Origin: Castor canadensis
Lineage: Eukaryota; Chordata; Mammalia; Rodentia; Castoridae
NCBI RefSeq assembly: GCF_047511655.1
Contig: NC_133390.1
Coordinates: forward strand, 168,164,083 to 168,228,082
Reading direction: 5' to 3'
Length of the DNA: 64,000 bases
Position numbers and translations under genes: made by a program. How positions within the stretch are numbered: position 1 is the stretch's first letter; the number at the start of each line of letters is the position of its first letter. The notes under the pieces were generated by a model. The model was not told where the DNA came from. It did not search any database and saw nothing but the letters and a program-made list of their open reading frames with translations. This document shows, piece after piece, positions 1 through 11,453 of the stretch.

Positions 1-1081
1 TCCCTAGTTCCTACTGGTGCCTGGCATTTTAATGGTTGCTCAATAAATGTTTGTTCTCAATAAACAATAATGCAACACAGAGTTATTGAGCACCTGCTAA
101 ATGTCAGAATGGACAACAGACACTAAGACCACTCAGAGGAGAAGATACCTCATCCCTCCCCTCAGAGAATTTGCAGAGATGAGGATTTTAGGTTTCCTTC
201 TCTCTTGAGATTCAGTCACTGGACTAAGTACCTCTCATGCTGGGAAGAATGTGATAAGGGCTTTGTTGTGAAAATAAGATTTCCATGGGGGTTTACAAGT
301 CACAATCCAAGCCAAGCCATCTTGGTCAGGGGCTTTGGACTGAGGTTGGTGCTGAGGAACATGTGAGGAGTCCAAAATGTTCTTCAGCCAGCTGGCCCTG
401 GCCAGCCTCTTCCCCTCCCCCTCCTCTTGCCCTATGCCAGGAGAGCAGACTATTTTTAGTAGGACATGGGCAAAAGCAGCTGGCCTCTGGGGTCTAGTTA
501 CTCCTTGAAGTGAAGTGGGGAGGGGGATGTCAGAAGAAATGACAGCCCCAGATCGGGACTCCTCTCTGGGCAGCTGTGTTCTCTCTAACTCTGCTCTGTT
601 ATCCACCATCTCTTCCCCTCATCCTCAGGACTCTTGAACACTGCACCTGAGCTGGCTTCAGGTGCTGCAGGCCTCCCATCTTCTAGGGAGCTTTGCTTCT
701 CTCACTAACAGGAAATTTGGCCAGCCTTAGAAAACCCACGCTGCCATTGGCTTGCCCTCTAGCCCTCAGGGTCCCCCATCTCTCCTATGAAGGAGAACAG
801 CAAAGACCTACCACCACCACCACCACCTCACAGCTCCATGACAGCATAGTTACAAGTCTCAAGGTAACCAGGGAGTCACAGGCCTGGACATCCCAGCACT
901 CATGATCCAAGAGAAGTCCTGACCTTTCCCCAGGATTTCTCTAAGAGACCTGGGTTCCAGGAACCCTCATTTTCCACCTCCAGACATCCAAGTTACTGCC
1001 CACAGAGTACCCAGATAGGCCCTGAATGAGGCCCAGAAGTGCTCCTACAAGCAAGACAATGAAGCCCCTTCTTGTCCTTAC
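1..1081. other. Left edge: probable TNNC2 intron 1, no exon seen
   Basis: No coding exon is recognised on either strand. I looked on the minus strand for the second TNNC2 exon (start of the troponin C N-helix) and did not find it, so it should lie left of the window. Positions 1-110 resemble the degraded 3' ends of old MIR/L2-type repeats (the phrases 'ataaatgtttgtt' and 'ttattgagcacctgc'). A short CAC run lies near 811-828. The rest looks like unique sequence. Confidence 0.4.
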
Positions 1082-1160
1082 CATGGTTGCAGGTCACTGG
1101 GACTCCTCTGCTATGAGTTGTCTTCTCTGCACTCCACCACCCAAAGATGCTGTGGCCCAC
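1082..1160 (-). CDS. TNNC2: Candidate first exon of TNNC2, fast skeletal troponin C (start codon only)
   Basis: On the minus strand an ATG (1084-1082) in a good context (CTGCAACCATG) is followed immediately by GTAAGG, a strong splice donor at 1081. Seen: the ATG and donor. Known: in human, TNNC2 is the neighbour to the left of SNX21 on the opposite strand, and my recollection is that its first exon ends right at the initiator codon. The protein is the calcium sensor of fast-fibre thin filaments, with four EF hands. The other exons would be outside the window to the left. The upstream exon limit is a guess; a weak TATA-like ctacaaat lies on the minus strand near 1180 and CCAAT (ATTGG on the minus strand) near 1230-1240. 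The identification rests on synteny and exon shape, not on protein sequence. Confidence 0.5.
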
Positions 1161-2700
1161 TCCAGCCCCCAGGATTTGTAGGAGCACCCTCTCCTCCCAC
1201 CTCCTCACTCCCCAGGACTGGATACCCTGCCCAATCAGATTCTGGGGTCAGGAGGCCCCACCCCTCACAGAGTCCTAGCCCATTACCTAATTTAGCCAAG
1301 GGCCCTTGCAGGGAAATTTAAGCCTCGAGCAGGTGGCAGGCCTTGACATCCTAGATTCTCATGATGAGGGCCCGCCCTGCTCCACCACCTTAGAGAGCAC
1401 CCCCCCCTCCTTAGGATGCACACTTGCTCCAAGATGGGTGAGAACGATCAGAATAGCATGGTGGAATGAGAAGCGCACAAGCCTCGAAGTCCAAAATTCA
1501 AGATTCAGTCCTGCTTCTGCAAGCAGGGTGACCTTGGGCAGGTAGTGATATGGCTCTGAGCCTGCATTCTTTATCTGTGAGATGGAGAGAGTCACAACGG
1601 ACCTCACAGAGAGACCAAATAAATAGGAGTCCAGGTGTAAGTCACCCAGTTTGCGCCAAGTTCATGAGGTTGGTGCTTGGCAAGTAGAGCGCTCCTGTCT
1701 TTGAACCATGGTAAAAGTAGTAGGGGACAGAACAGGGGAAGTGATAGCTTGGCTAGTTTATTGAACTTTTACAACATGACGAGCTTTTTTTATTATTATT
1801 TATTTATTTTTGTGGTACTGGGGTTTGAATTTAGGGCTTCGAGTTTGCTAGGCAGGCACTCTCCCGCTTGAGCCACACCTTCAGCCCTGTGCTAAGCATT
1901 TTAATCACATGATCTCATGTAGGACTCACCCTATGAGGTGGCAAATATTATTATCCCCATCTGATGGGAGGGCTTTGAAAACCACAAAGGTCTATAGGAA
2001 TGCTGATGATTCTTTTTTTTCAAATTAATTTATTTTTGAGACAGTGTCTCCCTATGTTACCCATGCCAGCCTCAAACTCCAGGACTCAAGCAATCAAACT
2101 TCTACCACTCAACCTGGCTTTTGACAATTCTTAAAAGTTTTGGATCTGGTGGCATGGCTCAAAAGTTAGAGCACCTGTCTAGCAAGCATGAGGCTCTGAG
2201 TTCAAACACCAGCAAGGCCAGAAAATAAAAAATATTATTAACTAGGGAGAAGTTGGGACATGTAGTCCTTGGGAGACCCATCTAGAAGGAGAAGTGTACA
2301 GAGGGATTGAGAAGAGTGGGCTGTGCATTTGGAGGAGGAGAAATAAGGGTGGGAAACAAAAAATTCTTCTCTCAAGTTACCTTTCTCCAGAGAAAGGGTG
2401 TTTGGGATTCAGTGGAGACAGAAGGGGGAGGGAGGAGAAGGTCCTCTAAGTGTTAAAGGGGTAGCTGGCCCCTTCCTAGAGCTCAGTGAAGAAATCCAGA
2501 GTTGCTCAGCTAGTTCTCTGGAGAGCAAAGATCTAGTTCAAAGGGAGCCTGCCCTGAGAATTCACCGGATCCGGGTTGGGCAGCGGAGAGTAGGCTAGGC
2601 TAATGGATAGTGGCTAAGTCAACAGAAAGAGCACTGAGACAACTGATAGCGGGTCTGGGGCCAGTAAAGTGCTGGACACCAAGGAAGGCAGATGGACAGT
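1161..2700. repeat. TNNC2-SNX21 spacer, left part: MIR and SINE copies
   Basis: An old MIR-like stretch lies at about 1490-1600 (phrases 'gaccttgggcaggta' and 'tttatctgtgagatgga') and more MIR-like sequence at 1888-1975. A minus-strand ID-like SINE occupies about 1811-1887 with its T-rich tail at 1785-1811. A minus-strand B1-like fragment lies at about 2033-2125 and a plus-strand ID-like monomer at 2145-2225. The remainder (2226-2700) shows no gene or repeat I recognise. Confidence 0.6.
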
Positions 2701-2780
2701 GACAACTGGGCTGCCTCCTTCCCCTATATATAGACATTCCCAAGGAAAGTTCAGTGGAGCTGGGCCAGGCTAAATAAGGC
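2701..2780. promoter_or_regulatory. Candidate muscle regulatory module (MEF2, E-box, CArG-like)
   Basis: CTATATATAG at 2724-2733 is a perfect match to the MEF2 consensus YTA(W)4TAR. CAACTG (an E-box of the MyoD type, CANNTG) lies at 2702-2707, and CTAAATAAGG at 2770-2779 is one base from an SRF CArG box. The cluster is about 1.6 kb upstream of the proposed TNNC2 first exon and 2.7 kb upstream of the SNX21 start codon. MEF2, E-box and CArG clusters are typical of skeletal-muscle enhancers. That this one drives TNNC2 is inference. Confidence 0.4.
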
Positions 2781-4880
2781 CTCCCCTGGCCAGACAGAGG
2801 GCCAAAGAGTGATATTCAGGGTAGGCCAATTTGGGCAACAAATACTGAAACCACTTGGTCCCTCTGGACTAGAAAATATGGAACCCTCAGCAATCACCAT
2901 TCATTAATTTGTTCCTGTGTTTACTCAGGGAAATAGATAAGGACCAAACAATTCAGTGTGCCCCAGCAAGGTTCAACTGCCCTTCCAGTCTCATTCCTCC
3001 TCTCTTCCTTCACCTTGTATGCTGCTCTGCTCTGATCAGGCTTAAATATTTAAATACTGCCCCTAACACCACCCCTTAGGAGCCCCCAGGCCTTTACACA
3101 TCCTGTTTTCTTTTATCTGCCAGAAACTCCTAGCTTCCCTCTCTTCACCTGCCTGCTTCCCTGTCATCTTTCTCAGCTTTAATGTCATTTCTTCTGATAC
3201 CCCTTGTCCCCTACACCAGGCTAGAGGGTCCAAGGCATTCTCCCGTAGTTTTCCTCAATCGCAGCACTGAGCATGCCTTGTGATCTCGACTTGTTCTGAG
3301 TTGCACAGTCCAGAGGCAGTTTCTTGTTCATCAAACTGGCACTTAGCAAGTATCTAATAAATACTGCATTTTGTTCAGTAGAAGGAGGAACTTCCTAACA
3401 GTCACAATAATGGCAACAGAGCTGCCTGGTCACTGAGCGTATACAAAAGGAGACAGACGACCATCTCTTAGGGAGGAATGCCCATGCACTCTAAGAGTGG
3501 AGGAGAATACAAGACATCAAGAGAGCTCCTGCAGGGAGCTGGGGCTCACACCTGTAATCCTAGCTACACAGGAGGCAGAGATCAAGAGGATTGCAGTTCA
3601 AGGTCAGCCCAGGCAAATATTTCTCAAGACCCTACTTGGAAATACCCAACACAAAAAAGGGCTGATGGAGTGGCTCAAGTGGTAAAGTGCCTGCCTAGCA
3701 AGTGTCAGGCCCTGAATTAAAAAAAATAAAAGCTCCTAATTTTAACCCTGTTTACATAATAAAGCACAAACCCTTTCCCCTCACTAAACCTTAGTTTATC
3801 CATCTGTAAAATGGAAGTAATGAACCAGATTTTTGTCATTGTTTAGAACAGGGTCTCGCTATGTACCTCCAGCTGGCCTTGAACTTGCAATCCTCCTGCC
3901 ACTGCCACCACCACCCAGTGCTAAGTCAGTGTCAACACACCTGCTTGATTGGCCAGATTTCTGAGAGACATTCTGCTCTGATAGCTTTGTTTCATAAATA
4001 TCAATTTTGCATCCAAACTTGTGAGGCATATGCCAAAGGACAAGTTAGGATTCAGCCACTGGTTGGTGAATGAATGAAGTGTGTCATTTTGTGCTGACAC
4101 CCTACCTGTAAACCAAATGAAGAGTAATTAGAGCTCTGAAATTACAGGCTTGAACTTAAATCCAAGCTCCCCTTTTTCCAGATGTGGATCTTGGGAAATC
4201 CAGTTTGTCTCAGTCTCTTCATCTTGAAAGTGGACTGCCTCTTTCCCAGAGTGTTGAGGTGAGATGCCACAGAGCACAAAGTGCCTAGAATAGGATGTAC
4301 AGCACACTGGAACCTTCTGCTCCTATGGAGGCCCGGGAGGGTATTTTCCATTGAAGAACATTCCCCCATCCTTCCCTTCTTCACCATTCAAAGAGAGCAA
4401 GAGCTACTTTCAGAAAGATGCTATTTATTTCATCGTATAAGTAGCAGAATCTGCCCTGCTAGAACTGATACCTAGGCCTTCAGACAGAAAGTGGCTATAG
4501 TGTTGACCTACCGGGTTAAACCGCAGAGCTCCAGAGGAACTAATGAGATTATCCAGCCCGTGGAACTTAGGGGACCTGGGGTTCAAGATCCCTTACGACC
4601 TTAGGCAAGTAACTCAGACTCTCAGGGACTCAGTTTCCCTGTTTGCCTACATCCCATGTGTGAGGCTCAAATGAGACTAAAGTCTGTAAACACTAAAAAC
4701 AAAAATGATTACGTAACTGACAACTTCCTCAGCCCCTCTTCTGTTAGGCACTGGCAAGAGCTGAAATGAGTATTATTTTCCTATTTTACATGAGAAATCC
4801 TAGGCTCAGCTGTCTTCTCTTGGCTTCAATTTTCTCCTCGCAGAATTATTGTAGAGTTGAAGGGTGCTGGAAGGAAACTG
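2781..4880. repeat. TNNC2-SNX21 spacer, right part
   Basis: A plus-strand B1-ID dimer SINE lies at about 3535-3732, with left arm 3535-3655, right arm from the phrase 'gggctgatggagtggctcaag' and an A-rich tail. A minus-strand B1-like fragment lies at about 3845-3925. MIR-like sequence is visible at about 4570-4690 ('aggcaagtaactcagact', 'tcagtttccctgttt'). Other parts, including 2781-3530 and 3930-4560, contain no exon or repeat that I recognise. Confidence 0.5.
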
Positions 4881-4889
4881 GGGTGTTAG

Positions 4890-5800
4890 ATTGGGGCCGT
4901 CTCGGATCTCCCGGAGCGGTGGGAGGGTTCGAGGAGGGTGCGCACCTGGCAAGATCAGAGCCCGGCTCCTCGGGAGGCCTGGCTCCCTCAGGCGACTCCG
5001 CATTCCCAGGTCCCTCCCGGAGCGCGGAGCCCGGGATTCTGGGCTGCTCCGAGGGCGGGCGGGGCCAGGGGCGGGGCGGCGGCAGGAAGCGGCCGGAGCG
5101 GCGCTCAGGACGGCCTGGGCCCCCGGCCTCGCTCGGTAAGCTGCGGGAGATTGCGCCGGGACCCCCGGGGCGGCGCGCCCCTGCGAGCACCCCGGGCGCT
5201 GGCGGTGAAGGCGCACGAGGGGGCGGAGGAGCCCGAGGAGGGTTCCGGGCCGCTCCGGGGAAGATCGCGGCCCTAGGCGGCCTTGGTGGGGGGAGCCGCA
5301 CCCGCTGGGCCCCCGCGGGTCATCTGGGAGCGGGGGAGGGGTCGTCCCCGGGCAGGGGCGGGGCCTCCGCTGCGCCCCTCCTACTCGGGTCTAGGCCACG
5401 CCCCTGTCTCCGGCCGGCAGGCGGGCGGGGGTCCTCCTCCAGACCCCCGCCCAGGGCCTAGCGTCGCGCGCTCCACCCAGGGTGCCATGGCCTCTCGGCT
5501 CCTGCACCGACTGCGGCACGCTCTGGCCAGCGATGGCCCCGGGGAGGCGGCGGCCGCGGGCCCCGAGGCCGAGCAGTTCCCTGAGAGCTCCGAGCTGGAG
5601 GACGACGACGCCGAAGGCCTGTCCTCCCGCCTCAGCGGCACCCTCAGCTTCACCAGCGCTGAGGACGACGACGACGACGAAGACGACGAGGACGACGAGG
5701 AGGCCGGCCCTGACTCGCTGCCCCCCAGGGACGCGGCATCAGGAGAAGACGCAGGCGAGTGCGGGAGGACGGAGACGGGACCCTGGAGCTGGTTAGGCCT
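4890..5800 (+). promoter_or_regulatory. SNX21: CpG-island promoter and first exon region of SNX21
   Basis: GC content and CpG density jump sharply here and fall again after the first coding exon. Sp1-type GC boxes are visible at 5053-5060 (GGGCGGGC) and 5068-5077 (GGGGCGGGGC). There is no TATA box, so dispersed housekeeping-type initiation is expected, most likely between about 5080 and 5450. A good splice donor (CTCGGTAAGC) near 5137 could define an alternative non-coding first exon, but no transcript evidence is available here. Confidence 0.75.
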
Positions 5801-8800
5801 CCTCCCGGCCGCATTCCGAGAGCATCCTGGGCGCTCTGAGTTGACCTAGCTGAAACTCACACTTCTTTAAGTGCCTCCAGCCACCTCTTGACCTTGAGAC
5901 AGTCCTAACACCCCTCTGAGCCAAGTTTTCCCTTATGTCAAATGGGAGAGGTCACTTGATCTTAGGGTTTTTGCGAGTACGAAATGCACCAGAGCCAGGT
6001 ATACGAATGGTAATGACGTGCTAGAGATACTTTCGTGGTGGAGCTATTTAGCACCTAGTATCTGCCAGGCACGGTGTTTGGTACCTAGTGCCCCTCTGAC
6101 CCTCAGTTCCCTTTTCTGTAAAGTGGGGATAAGGCATACCTCACTCAGATGAGTGAGGTCATGACATTGACCCTGGGCTGGGAGCCTCTTGATATGACTT
6201 AATCATGTGCTTATCCAGAACGGAGCCCCCCACCCGATGGGCAGCGGGGCAGTCAACTCCTGGCCCGGCAGCTGCAGGATTTCTGGAAGAAGTCACGGAA
6301 CACCCTGGTACCCCAGCGGCTGCTCTTTGAGGTGACCAGCGCCAATGTTGTCAAGGACCCTCCCTCCAAGTACGTGGTGAGTGAGGTTCTAGGAACCCCT
6401 GGACTGTGAGTCTACAAGTCTGCATGGAAGTAAGATGCCAGCTTCCTGGGGATTCTGGTTATATAGTTATAAATGGCTGCCCTAGTTCACAGATGGGGAA
6501 ACTGAGGCCAGAAAGAGGATGTAACTTGAGCAAGTGTCTGTGAGACTGCATAAAATGGAGATTAAGGAGATGCCTTTTTTTTTTTTTTGTCTTTTCTTTT
6601 TTGGTGCTGGGATCGAACCCAGGGCCTTAAGCATGCTAGGCAAGCGCTGTACCACCGAGCTACATCCCAGCCCAAGGAGCTACCTTAATGTGTGCATGCT
6701 GTCCCCTCCCTCTGTGATTTTGCAAATTGTAGCAAGAGACAGACTTAAAACGCAGCTGCACTGGTTAGTGGAAGGAAGTGCGCTTTGGACCCAGGTCAGG
6801 CTTGATCCACATCCCACCTATTATCAGTTGTGGCACCTTGGGGAAGCGATGAACTTTGATGACCTGTTTCCTTATCTGAGCAGTGGGGATAATGCAGGTA
6901 ATGCAGAGGATTACAGCAGGAGTGAAGTGAAACCATGCCTTGTGCCTGGCATTATGGTAGCTATACAGGTTCAGCAGCCCTAATCTGAAAGTCTGAATTG
7001 CTCCAAAATCCAAAACTTTTTGAGTATTGACATGATGTCACAAGTGGAAAATTCCACACCTAATCTGATCTGATTGGTGGCAGTCAGTAGTATAGGCTCA
7101 CTGAAAATACTGTATAAGACTAGGCTGGGTATATTTCAGTGAAGGAGTGCTTACTTAGTGCTCAAGGTCCTGGGTTAGATGACCAAAGTAACAGACTTAC
7201 AGATACACACATAGACTGTATAAAACTAACTTTAGGCTATGTGTATAAGGTATATAAGAAATATAAGTGAATTTTGTGTTTAGACGTGGGTCCATTCCTC
7301 AAGATAGCTCATTATATATTCAAAGGTTACAAAATCCAAAATATCTGAAACCTTCTGGTCCCAAGCAGTTTGGATAGAGGATACTGACTCTGTGTTACTA
7401 TTATTTAATTTTGGATTGGAAATGTCAAACATCTACAGCCTGCTGTAACTTCCTCATAACCTAGGTAATCAGTTCTCCAGCAGCTCCCTATAGGAAATAA
7501 TCCTGTCCTAAGGGCTAGACTTAGGGGACTGTAGGGATGGGGGTGAAGAGCAGTGTGAGGGAGGGCCTTGGAGTCCCTGTTGTCCTTGCTGTGGAGGGGA
7601 GAACTGGCACAGACAGTGAGGCCTACCAGGTCCTGCTCCTTGCCAGACCTGAAAGTCAGCTAATCTGGCTGGTCCTGGCAGTGTCAGCTCCCTGCTTCTC
7701 CCTCCTAGCCTCTTCACACCCTCCTCTACCTCTGACTAAGCACAAAGGGGGCCTGGAGCCCTTTCCACATTTGGGCCTCTCCACCCCTCTCTGTTGCTGT
7801 TAGTAACAATGCTACACCCATGGGTGACTGCTCCAATTTGAGCAGGGACTGACTGATGAGCCAGGCTTTTTTGTGTGTGCTGGGGATCAAAACCAGATCC
7901 TCATGCATGTTCTACCACTGAGCTACACCCCAGCCTCTGATAATCCAATCATAAGTGGCAAAGGTCCCAGAGTTCTGGAGTGGGCAAAAGGTCACACACA
8001 GAAAATGACACTAAGTATCAGTCATCCAGGATCAGCTCAGAGGTAAAAAGAAACTGAGGTGACCCAGAGGGGGAGGGAATGACAACGAAGAGCAAGATGG
8101 CCAAGTATGCCCTGACCTGTCTAGAGAAGCAAGGCACCTCTTCTGTCCAGTGGGCACCCTCATCTCTGTAAATCACCTCCTGGGAGTAGTTTCAGATTTC
8201 ACAGATTTCACAGTCTTTGTGTCCCTTATCCCTCTTTGAGGCTGCTTCCTCAGCTGGCTAACAGAGCTAAGGACACCTTCCTTGCAGTGCTGCTATAATG
8301 AGTAAATGAACTCATAGATGGATGAGTGCTTGGTGCAGTACAAGGTAAGTACTCAGCTAATGGACTACAATCATTGTTACCTGTCTTGGTGGGATGTTAC
8401 AAGGATCAGATGAAATAATGAATTTACTATCTTTACAAGCCAAGCCTTGTGGTATAGGCCTATAATCCCAGCACTTGGGAGGCTGAAGTACAAGGATCAA
8501 GAGTTCAAGGCCAGCCTGGGCTATATCAAAACACGGCCTTTAAAAAACAAGAGGATTAAAAAAAAAAAAAAATGGGGCTGGTGGAATGGCTCAAGTGGTA
8601 GAGCACCTGCCCCGCAAGCATGAGGCCCTGAGTTCAAACTCCAGTAGCACCAAAAAAAAAAATGCCAAAAAAATTAAAAATAAAAAGCTAGCTACATAGG
8701 GGTTATTATAGACCAGTGCTTCCTAAAGTATGTCCTGCAGACAGTTGCTTCCCTGGGATATATTAATAACTATTCCAAAAAAAAAAAGAAAAAGCTAGTA

Positions 8801-11083
8801 TGTCTTGAGAATACAGAGCTGAATGACAATAAAGTAGGTTTCTTTAAAATGTACATTGTGAATCTTCAGAAAGAGTAAGCAAACCTAGCTGACCAGGAGT
8901 GGCTAGAATATTGGCAGTTCCACAGAACCAAACTTGGGAAAATCTGGGTTTGGCGGCATCTCTTTAACATATGACACCTGCCAACTCCCATTTTAAACCT
9001 GTTGGCCCAGCATTAATCCTCATTAATCCGTATGAGGTTCTCAGACCTGGAGAGAAGCTTATCTAGTTCAGTACTTCCCAAACACAGTCATTCCAGTAGC
9101 ACCTTGACATTTCTTGTCCTATCTAAAATGTGAGTAGTGCTGGGTGCGATAGTGTATGCTTATAATTCCTACACTTGGGAGGCTGAGGCAGGAAGATCAT
9201 GTGTTCAATCCAGCCTTGGCTACATAGCAAGACCTGTTTCAAAATTAATTAATTAAAAGTTTAAAAGCCAACTTTATACTGCTGCTATATGTGGAAAGCC
9301 TACCATAATGAGAAGCTAACCATAAAAGTAAAAATATGGTGCTGGTGACATAGCTTAGTGGTAGTGGGCCTAGCATGACCCTGGCTTCCATTCCCAGCAC
9401 CACAAAAAAAAAAAAAGTAAAAATTAAACAATCACTAAATCCTGCCTAGATGCTATGGCCAGAGGCCCTGGCCTGAGATTCACCTTCTAAAACTGGAGAC
9501 GAAAAGTGTTAGAGAGGTGCTTTTATAAAACCAAACTGAGAACTTCTCAAATTGTAGTCAGAAAGATTAAAAAAGAAGGCAGGCACAGTGGCCACCTGCC
9601 TGTGTCCCAGCTATCCAGGAGGCTGTGGCAGGATCACCTTAGCTGAGGAGTTCCAGGCCAGCCTGGGCAGCACAGGGAGAGCCAGTCTTTAAAAAAAAAA
9701 AAAAATAGAATCACCTCTTGTCTCTGATGCAGTACACTCTAGAGTGTGCCACCTAAAAACCTCCAGTACCAACAGTTGTACTTGTCGCATACTTGAGTAA
9801 ACAATGACCTGAGCCAACACCATGACTGAGGCAGAATCAGAGGTGACTGCTTACAGGGAGGGAGGCTGACCTGGAGTTAGAACTTGAGTCCTGCTCCAGT
9901 GGACTCACAGTTACTGCTATTGGGTCTCTCAGCAGACCTGTCCTCTCCTCTGGTTTGGAGTAACCTTGCCAGCAATTGGGTGGGTGTGGTGGGGGGGTGG
10001 AGTAATGAGTCCAGAGTGGAGCACAGCACCAGGTTGACCCTCAAATTAACTCAGAGGCCCAAGACACTGGTCAGAGTTTCAGCTCAACCTGGTTTTCCCA
10101 AAGGGCAGTCAGAAGAACTAACTGCCCTGTGGGAAGGGAGAACTTCCCAAAAGGGCCTAAAGGGGAAGCAGTCCCAGGCACTGAAGCTCATTTCTGTCTT
10201 TCTTTCCCCGTGCTGCCTTGGGCCTGGGTCATTTCAGACGAGCCTCAGGTAAGACGGGAGTGGGCTCTCTGGCCACTGCTCCAGCAGCTCCTACCCTCCT
10301 GGGCCCAGTTCTTGGGGAAGGGAAGCAGAACTGGGAATGGGAGGAGGGCAGGGAAGGAAGGGGCCCATAGACAGTTTGCACCTGTCCTAACACCCACTCT
10401 CCTTGCAGCTCTACACCCTCGCCGTGATGGGCCCAGGGCCGCCAGATCGCCAGCCAGCCCAGATCTCTCGCCGCTACTCAGACTTTGAGCGGCTGCACCG
10501 AAACCTGCAGCGGCAGTTCCGGGGCCCCATGGCTGCCATCGCCTTCCCCCGTAAACGCCTGCGCCGGAATTTTACCGCAGAGACCATTGCCCGTCGAAGC
10601 CGGGCTTTTGAGCAGTTTTTGAGCCACCTGCAGGCAGTGCCCGAACTACGCCATGCCCCAGACCTGCAGGACTTCTTTTTGCTGCCAGAGCTGCGGCGGG
10701 CGCAGAGCCTCACCTGTACTGGCCTCTATCGTGAGGCCCTGGCACTTTGGGCCAATGCCTGGCAGCTGCAGGCCCAGCTGGGCACCCACTCTGGCCCAGA
10801 CCGACCCCTGCTGACTCTAGCTGGGCTGGCTGTGTGCCACCAGGAGCTGGAGGACCCTGGAGAGGCTCGGGCATGCTGTGAGAAAGCCCTTCAGCTGCTG
10901 GGAGACAAGAGACTCCATCCTTTCCTGGCACCTTTTCTAGAGGCTCATATCCGGCTCTCCTGGCGCCTGGGCCTGGATAAACGCCAATCAGAGGCGCAGC
11001 TCCAGGCTTTACAGGAGGCAGGCCTCACCCCCACACCACCCCCCAGCCTCAAGGAATTGCTCATTAAGGAGGTGTTGGACTAA
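5487..11083 (+). CDS. SNX21: SNX21, sorting nexin 21 (three coding exons)
   Basis: The coding exons are 5487-5754, 6219-6376 and 10409-11083, and they join to 366 codons. The start is the ATG in GCCATGG. The protein opens with an unusual acidic tail (residues 36-72, a run of Asp/Glu encoded by GAC/GAG repeats). A PX domain follows (about 123-245) with the phosphoinositide-binding signatures RRYSDF at 163-168 and FPRK at 188-191, then a C-terminal TPR-like PXB domain (about 250-366) ending LIKEVLD. SNX20/SNX21 bind PI3P-type endosomal lipids and PXB partners; SNX21 is linked to endosomal sorting and huntingtin. Seen: exon frames, motifs and near-identity with the remembered human protein (373 residues). 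The first intron has a GC donor (GCAG then GCGAGT at 5755) and the second is GT-AG. It converges on ACOT8. Confidence 0.96.
5655..5706 (+). repeat. GAC/GAG trinucleotide run coding an acidic tract
   Basis: Consecutive GAC, GAA and GAG codons in SNX21 exon 1 encode residues of the low-complexity acidic tract. Trinucleotide runs of this kind tend to vary in length between species and individuals. Here the run stays in frame. Confidence 0.85.
6377..10408. repeat. SNX21 intron 2: SINEs, a MIR and a MER2-type DNA transposon
   Basis: In order: a minus-strand classical ID at about 6570-6675; a MIR at about 6765-6965; a MER2 (Tigger-type) element at 6966-7385; a minus-strand ID at 7867-7937; a plus-strand B1-like monomer at 8437-8545 followed by an ID at 8574-8665; a B1-like monomer at 9138-9250 and an ID-like one at 9337-9415; another B1-like copy at 9578-9705. 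Positions 7390-7860, 7940-8430 and 9710-10230 show no recognised element or exon. MIR-like sequence is also present in intron 1 at about 6030-6150. Confidence 0.7.
6966..7385. mobile_element. MER2-type (TcMar-Tigger) DNA transposon copy, with a SINE inside
   Basis: The two ends are inverted versions of each other: the left end reads 'cagccctaatctgaaa' with 'ctccaaaatccaaaac', the right end 'ccaaaatatctgaaacc' and 'tttggatagaggatactga'. The internal phrases 'catgatgtcacaagtgga' and 'tatgtgtataaggtatat' match my memory of MER2, a non-autonomous Tigger relative that spread before the placental radiation. An ID-like SINE (about 7115-7195) has been inserted near the middle. Confidence 0.7.
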
Positions 11084-11447
11084 CCCTTGTCTAGTCTTCA
11101 CTGCAGGGAGAGGGGGTGCCCCAGAATCAAAGAGGGTGGCACTGGTGAAGACATGAGGGCTTCAGGGGCTGCTGGGAGCCCTTAGAAGTTCCACAAAGAA
11201 TTTGCAACAGAGAAGGAAATTTTCTTCTTTTGAGCTGGGCTCAGGAGGAGCTTTAGCTGGGGTTGCCCCAGCATGGTACAAGGAGGAAGTCTGACACAGC
11301 TTCTCTAGCCAGAGCCTTGCAACCTAGGTTAGGATCAATGTTTCCTTCCCTTTAGGCCTCTAATCCAGAAAGGCAGCAGGCTGCAGGGCTGGGGACTGCT
11401 GCAGGAGTGTTGAAGTTGAGGGATGGCTGCAGTTCTGACCCAGGGGA

Positions 11448-11453
11448 ATTAAA
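11448..11453 (+). terminator. SNX21: Poly(A) signal of SNX21 (ATTAAA)
   Basis: ATTAAA, the commonest variant of AATAAA, lies 365 bases after the SNX21 stop codon. It is the only such hexamer between the SNX21 and ACOT8 stops, which gives a 3'UTR of about 380-390 bases. Confidence 0.65.

Noticed and set aside
4766-5461. Long open frames in several phases over the SNX21 CpG island
   Set aside because: They are products of GC-rich sequence lacking stop codons, with no family similarity; the SNX21 ATG lies downstream and in a Kozak context.
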